Positions 63,001 to 64,000 of a stretch of DNA of 64,000 nucleotides are shown here, piece by piece. The notes beneath the pieces were generated by a model. It worked only from the letters and a program-made list of their open reading frames with translations. It was not told where the DNA came from and ran no database searches. The translations under genes and the position numbers were made by a program. Source of the stretch: Luzula sylvatica (lineage: Eukaryota; Streptophyta; Magnoliopsida; Poales; Juncaceae); contig OX326961.1 in NCBI GenBank assembly GCA_946800325.1, positions 8,038,655-8,102,654 of the forward strand, in the 5' to 3' direction. Numbering within the stretch: the first letter of the stretch is position 1; each line of letters starts with the position of its first letter.

Positions 63001-63083
63001 GAGTGTTAGATTCCAAATTTTCAAACTTTTCTGGCTATTTAGGATATTACGAAACAATTTTGGGCTATATATCAAAATCTCCC
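62993..63083 (-). repeat. MULE right terminal inverted repeat
   Basis: 91 bp, pairs with 56919-57009. Target copy ATTATTATA immediately outside. Confidence 0.95.
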
Positions 63084-63094
63084 ATTATTATAAT

Positions 63095-63420
63095 ATATAT
63101 AATTTACCAACCCCCTTATTTTGGACCTATCTTTATGCAATATCTTCATGTTACATCATCACAATTATTTGAATCATTGTATTATGATATGTGGCAACAT
63201 ATGAACTATTGATTAACCTTTGATTTTGTGTGATTATTTTTATTTGTAGACATTTATGGGTCCCTTATTTTACACATAGTTTTAAGCAATTTTAGAAGCT
63301 CACATCACCTTACATTGATGATGTGTCAAAATATTATTCGTTAGGTTCATGTTGGACCAGTTGTATTTATTTGAAATTTTCTATAATATGTCACAAGATC
63401 AATTTTGTGCTAAATTTTTA
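63095..63420 (+). repeat. Dispersed repeat, opposite copy at 15840-16150
   Basis: The reverse complement matches 15840-16150 (for example GTTCATGTTGGACCAGTTGT). The MULE sits at its edge, so it is part of the insertion target. Confidence 0.65.
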
Positions 63421-63845
63421 TGTGCCTGCCATGTTAAAAATCACGACTCAATTGAGAAAAATATGTCTGGAGATTCTCCTAGCATTATCTCGCATTATGT
63501 GCTAAATTTTTATGCTCATTTTTCAGAACCTCTACAAGATCAAATTTTGTGGTATTAATGAGACACAAGTATATTTTACAGAGAAAATTTTTTACTTGGA
63601 AGTTTCCCGGTTTTAGCCATTGTGGCACTAGAATCATTTAGTATTTTTCTTTACTAAATTAAGTGAATGTATTTGACCAGTAATTGTATGTGGAACCTCC
63701 ACGTGGACCTTCACAGTAATTGTATTTGACCAGCTTTTGAAAGACCGAATTTATGCTTCTCAACACTTCAAAAATCGGAAGCTTGCTCAAAATTAAGTGA
63801 ATGTCATTAAGAGAGGTAGGATGTAGTTAGGGGAGTTAATGAGTC
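63421..63845. other. Intergenic stretch, nothing recognised
   Basis: ATGTATTTGACCAGTAATTG and a similar piece repeat at about 63668 and 63715. No gene. Confidence 0.35.
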
Positions 63846-64000
63846 CGATTTTTCAAAAGTCGAAAATGATAGAAACCCTCGACTTTTCAAACGTCGATGA
63901 TGTTATTTTCAAAATTTCCAAACTTTCTTGTCTACCCTCGACTTTTCAAACGTCGATGATGTTATTTTCAAAATTTCCAAACTTTCTTGTCTAGTTTGAT
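63846..64000. mobile_element. Probable end of a second, related MULE (window edge)
   Basis: Palindrome variants CGATTTTTCAAAAGTCG (63846-63862) and CGACTTTTCAAACGTCG (63880-63896 and 63939-63955), plus a 59-bp tandem duplication (63876-63934, 63935-63993). The tail AAATTTCCAAACTTTCTTGT resembles the inner part of the right TIR of the complete element. The true terminus lies beyond the window. Confidence 0.5.

Larger units (their letters stand above)
56919..63083. mobile_element. Complete Mutator-like element carrying mudrA-type and PMD genes
   Basis: The 6,165-bp element begins GGGAGATTTTGATATATAGC, and its right end is the inverse. The 91-bp terminal repeats (56919-57009, 62993-63083) differ at four positions by my count. 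It is flanked by a perfect 9-bp ATTATTATA duplication (56910-56918 and 63084-63092). Inside are convergent genes for a transposase (plus) and a plant-mobile-domain protein (minus), each with a TATA box near its own end. High end identity, intact frames and an intact duplication indicate recent insertion. In classical MuDR the second gene is mudrB; here that place is taken by the PMD gene. By sequence alone it is a candidate autonomous element. Confidence 0.95.

Overview
This window looks like nuclear DNA of a flowering plant, probably a eudicot. It is very AT-rich, has long gene-free stretches, plant-type GT-AG introns and TATA boxes, many simple repeats, and a dense mix of plant DNA transposons (Mutator-like, CACTA, hAT-like and Helitron-like ends). 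I see no rRNA, tRNA, CRISPR or bacterial-type operon, and no gag-pol retrotransposon core. Almost everything recognisable is mobile or repetitive. Real host genes are few and uncertain.

The best-supported unit is a complete Mutator-like element (MULE) at 56919-63083. It has 91-bp terminal inverted repeats (about 96% identical to each other) and a perfect 9-bp target duplication (ATTATTATA). It carries two convergent genes. On the plus strand is a mudrA-type transposase of 831 codons with PB1-like, C2HC, DDE (D448, D510, E614), SWIM and zinc-knuckle parts. On the minus strand is a four-exon gene for a 618-aa plant mobile domain (PMD) protein with a proline-rich tail. Both genes are open and both have TATA boxes just inside the ends. 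The subterminal zones hold copies of a near-palindrome built on CGACTTTTGAAAAGTCG. The same motif recurs beyond the element near the right edge of the window, which suggests a second, related element there.

Region by region. 1-11.8 kb: hAT-like GGGTTGGGTT/GGTTCGGTT elements, an LTR-like leader, two Helitron-type 3' ends, a 554-bp MITE with a 9-bp target duplication, and several local duplications. 11.8-31 kb: AT-rich intergenic DNA with two copies of a 300-bp MITE, a third Helitron end, microsatellites and a small two-exon reading frame (21981-22681). 31-38.8 kb: a TIR element with a gene-like interior, interrupted by a 2.6-kb non-autonomous CACTA element (34742-37336), then a 261-bp MITE. 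41-49 kb: a TAATA-type satellite, three consecutive hairpin MITEs, a decayed Cys/His-rich pseudogene, and two MITEs sharing GGAGCATTTC ends. 53.4-56.2 kb: a divergent pair of gene-like exons, the plus-strand one running into a 900-bp block of TG, AG and G-rich minisatellite. 56.9-64 kb: the MULE and its flanks.

Six elements in the window (the MULE and five MITEs of four end types) have perfect 9-bp target duplications that can be read directly. Mutator-type transposition has therefore repeatedly shaped this locus. The intact MULE is the only complete transposase source in the window, but its ends do not match the MITE ends closely enough to call it their driver.
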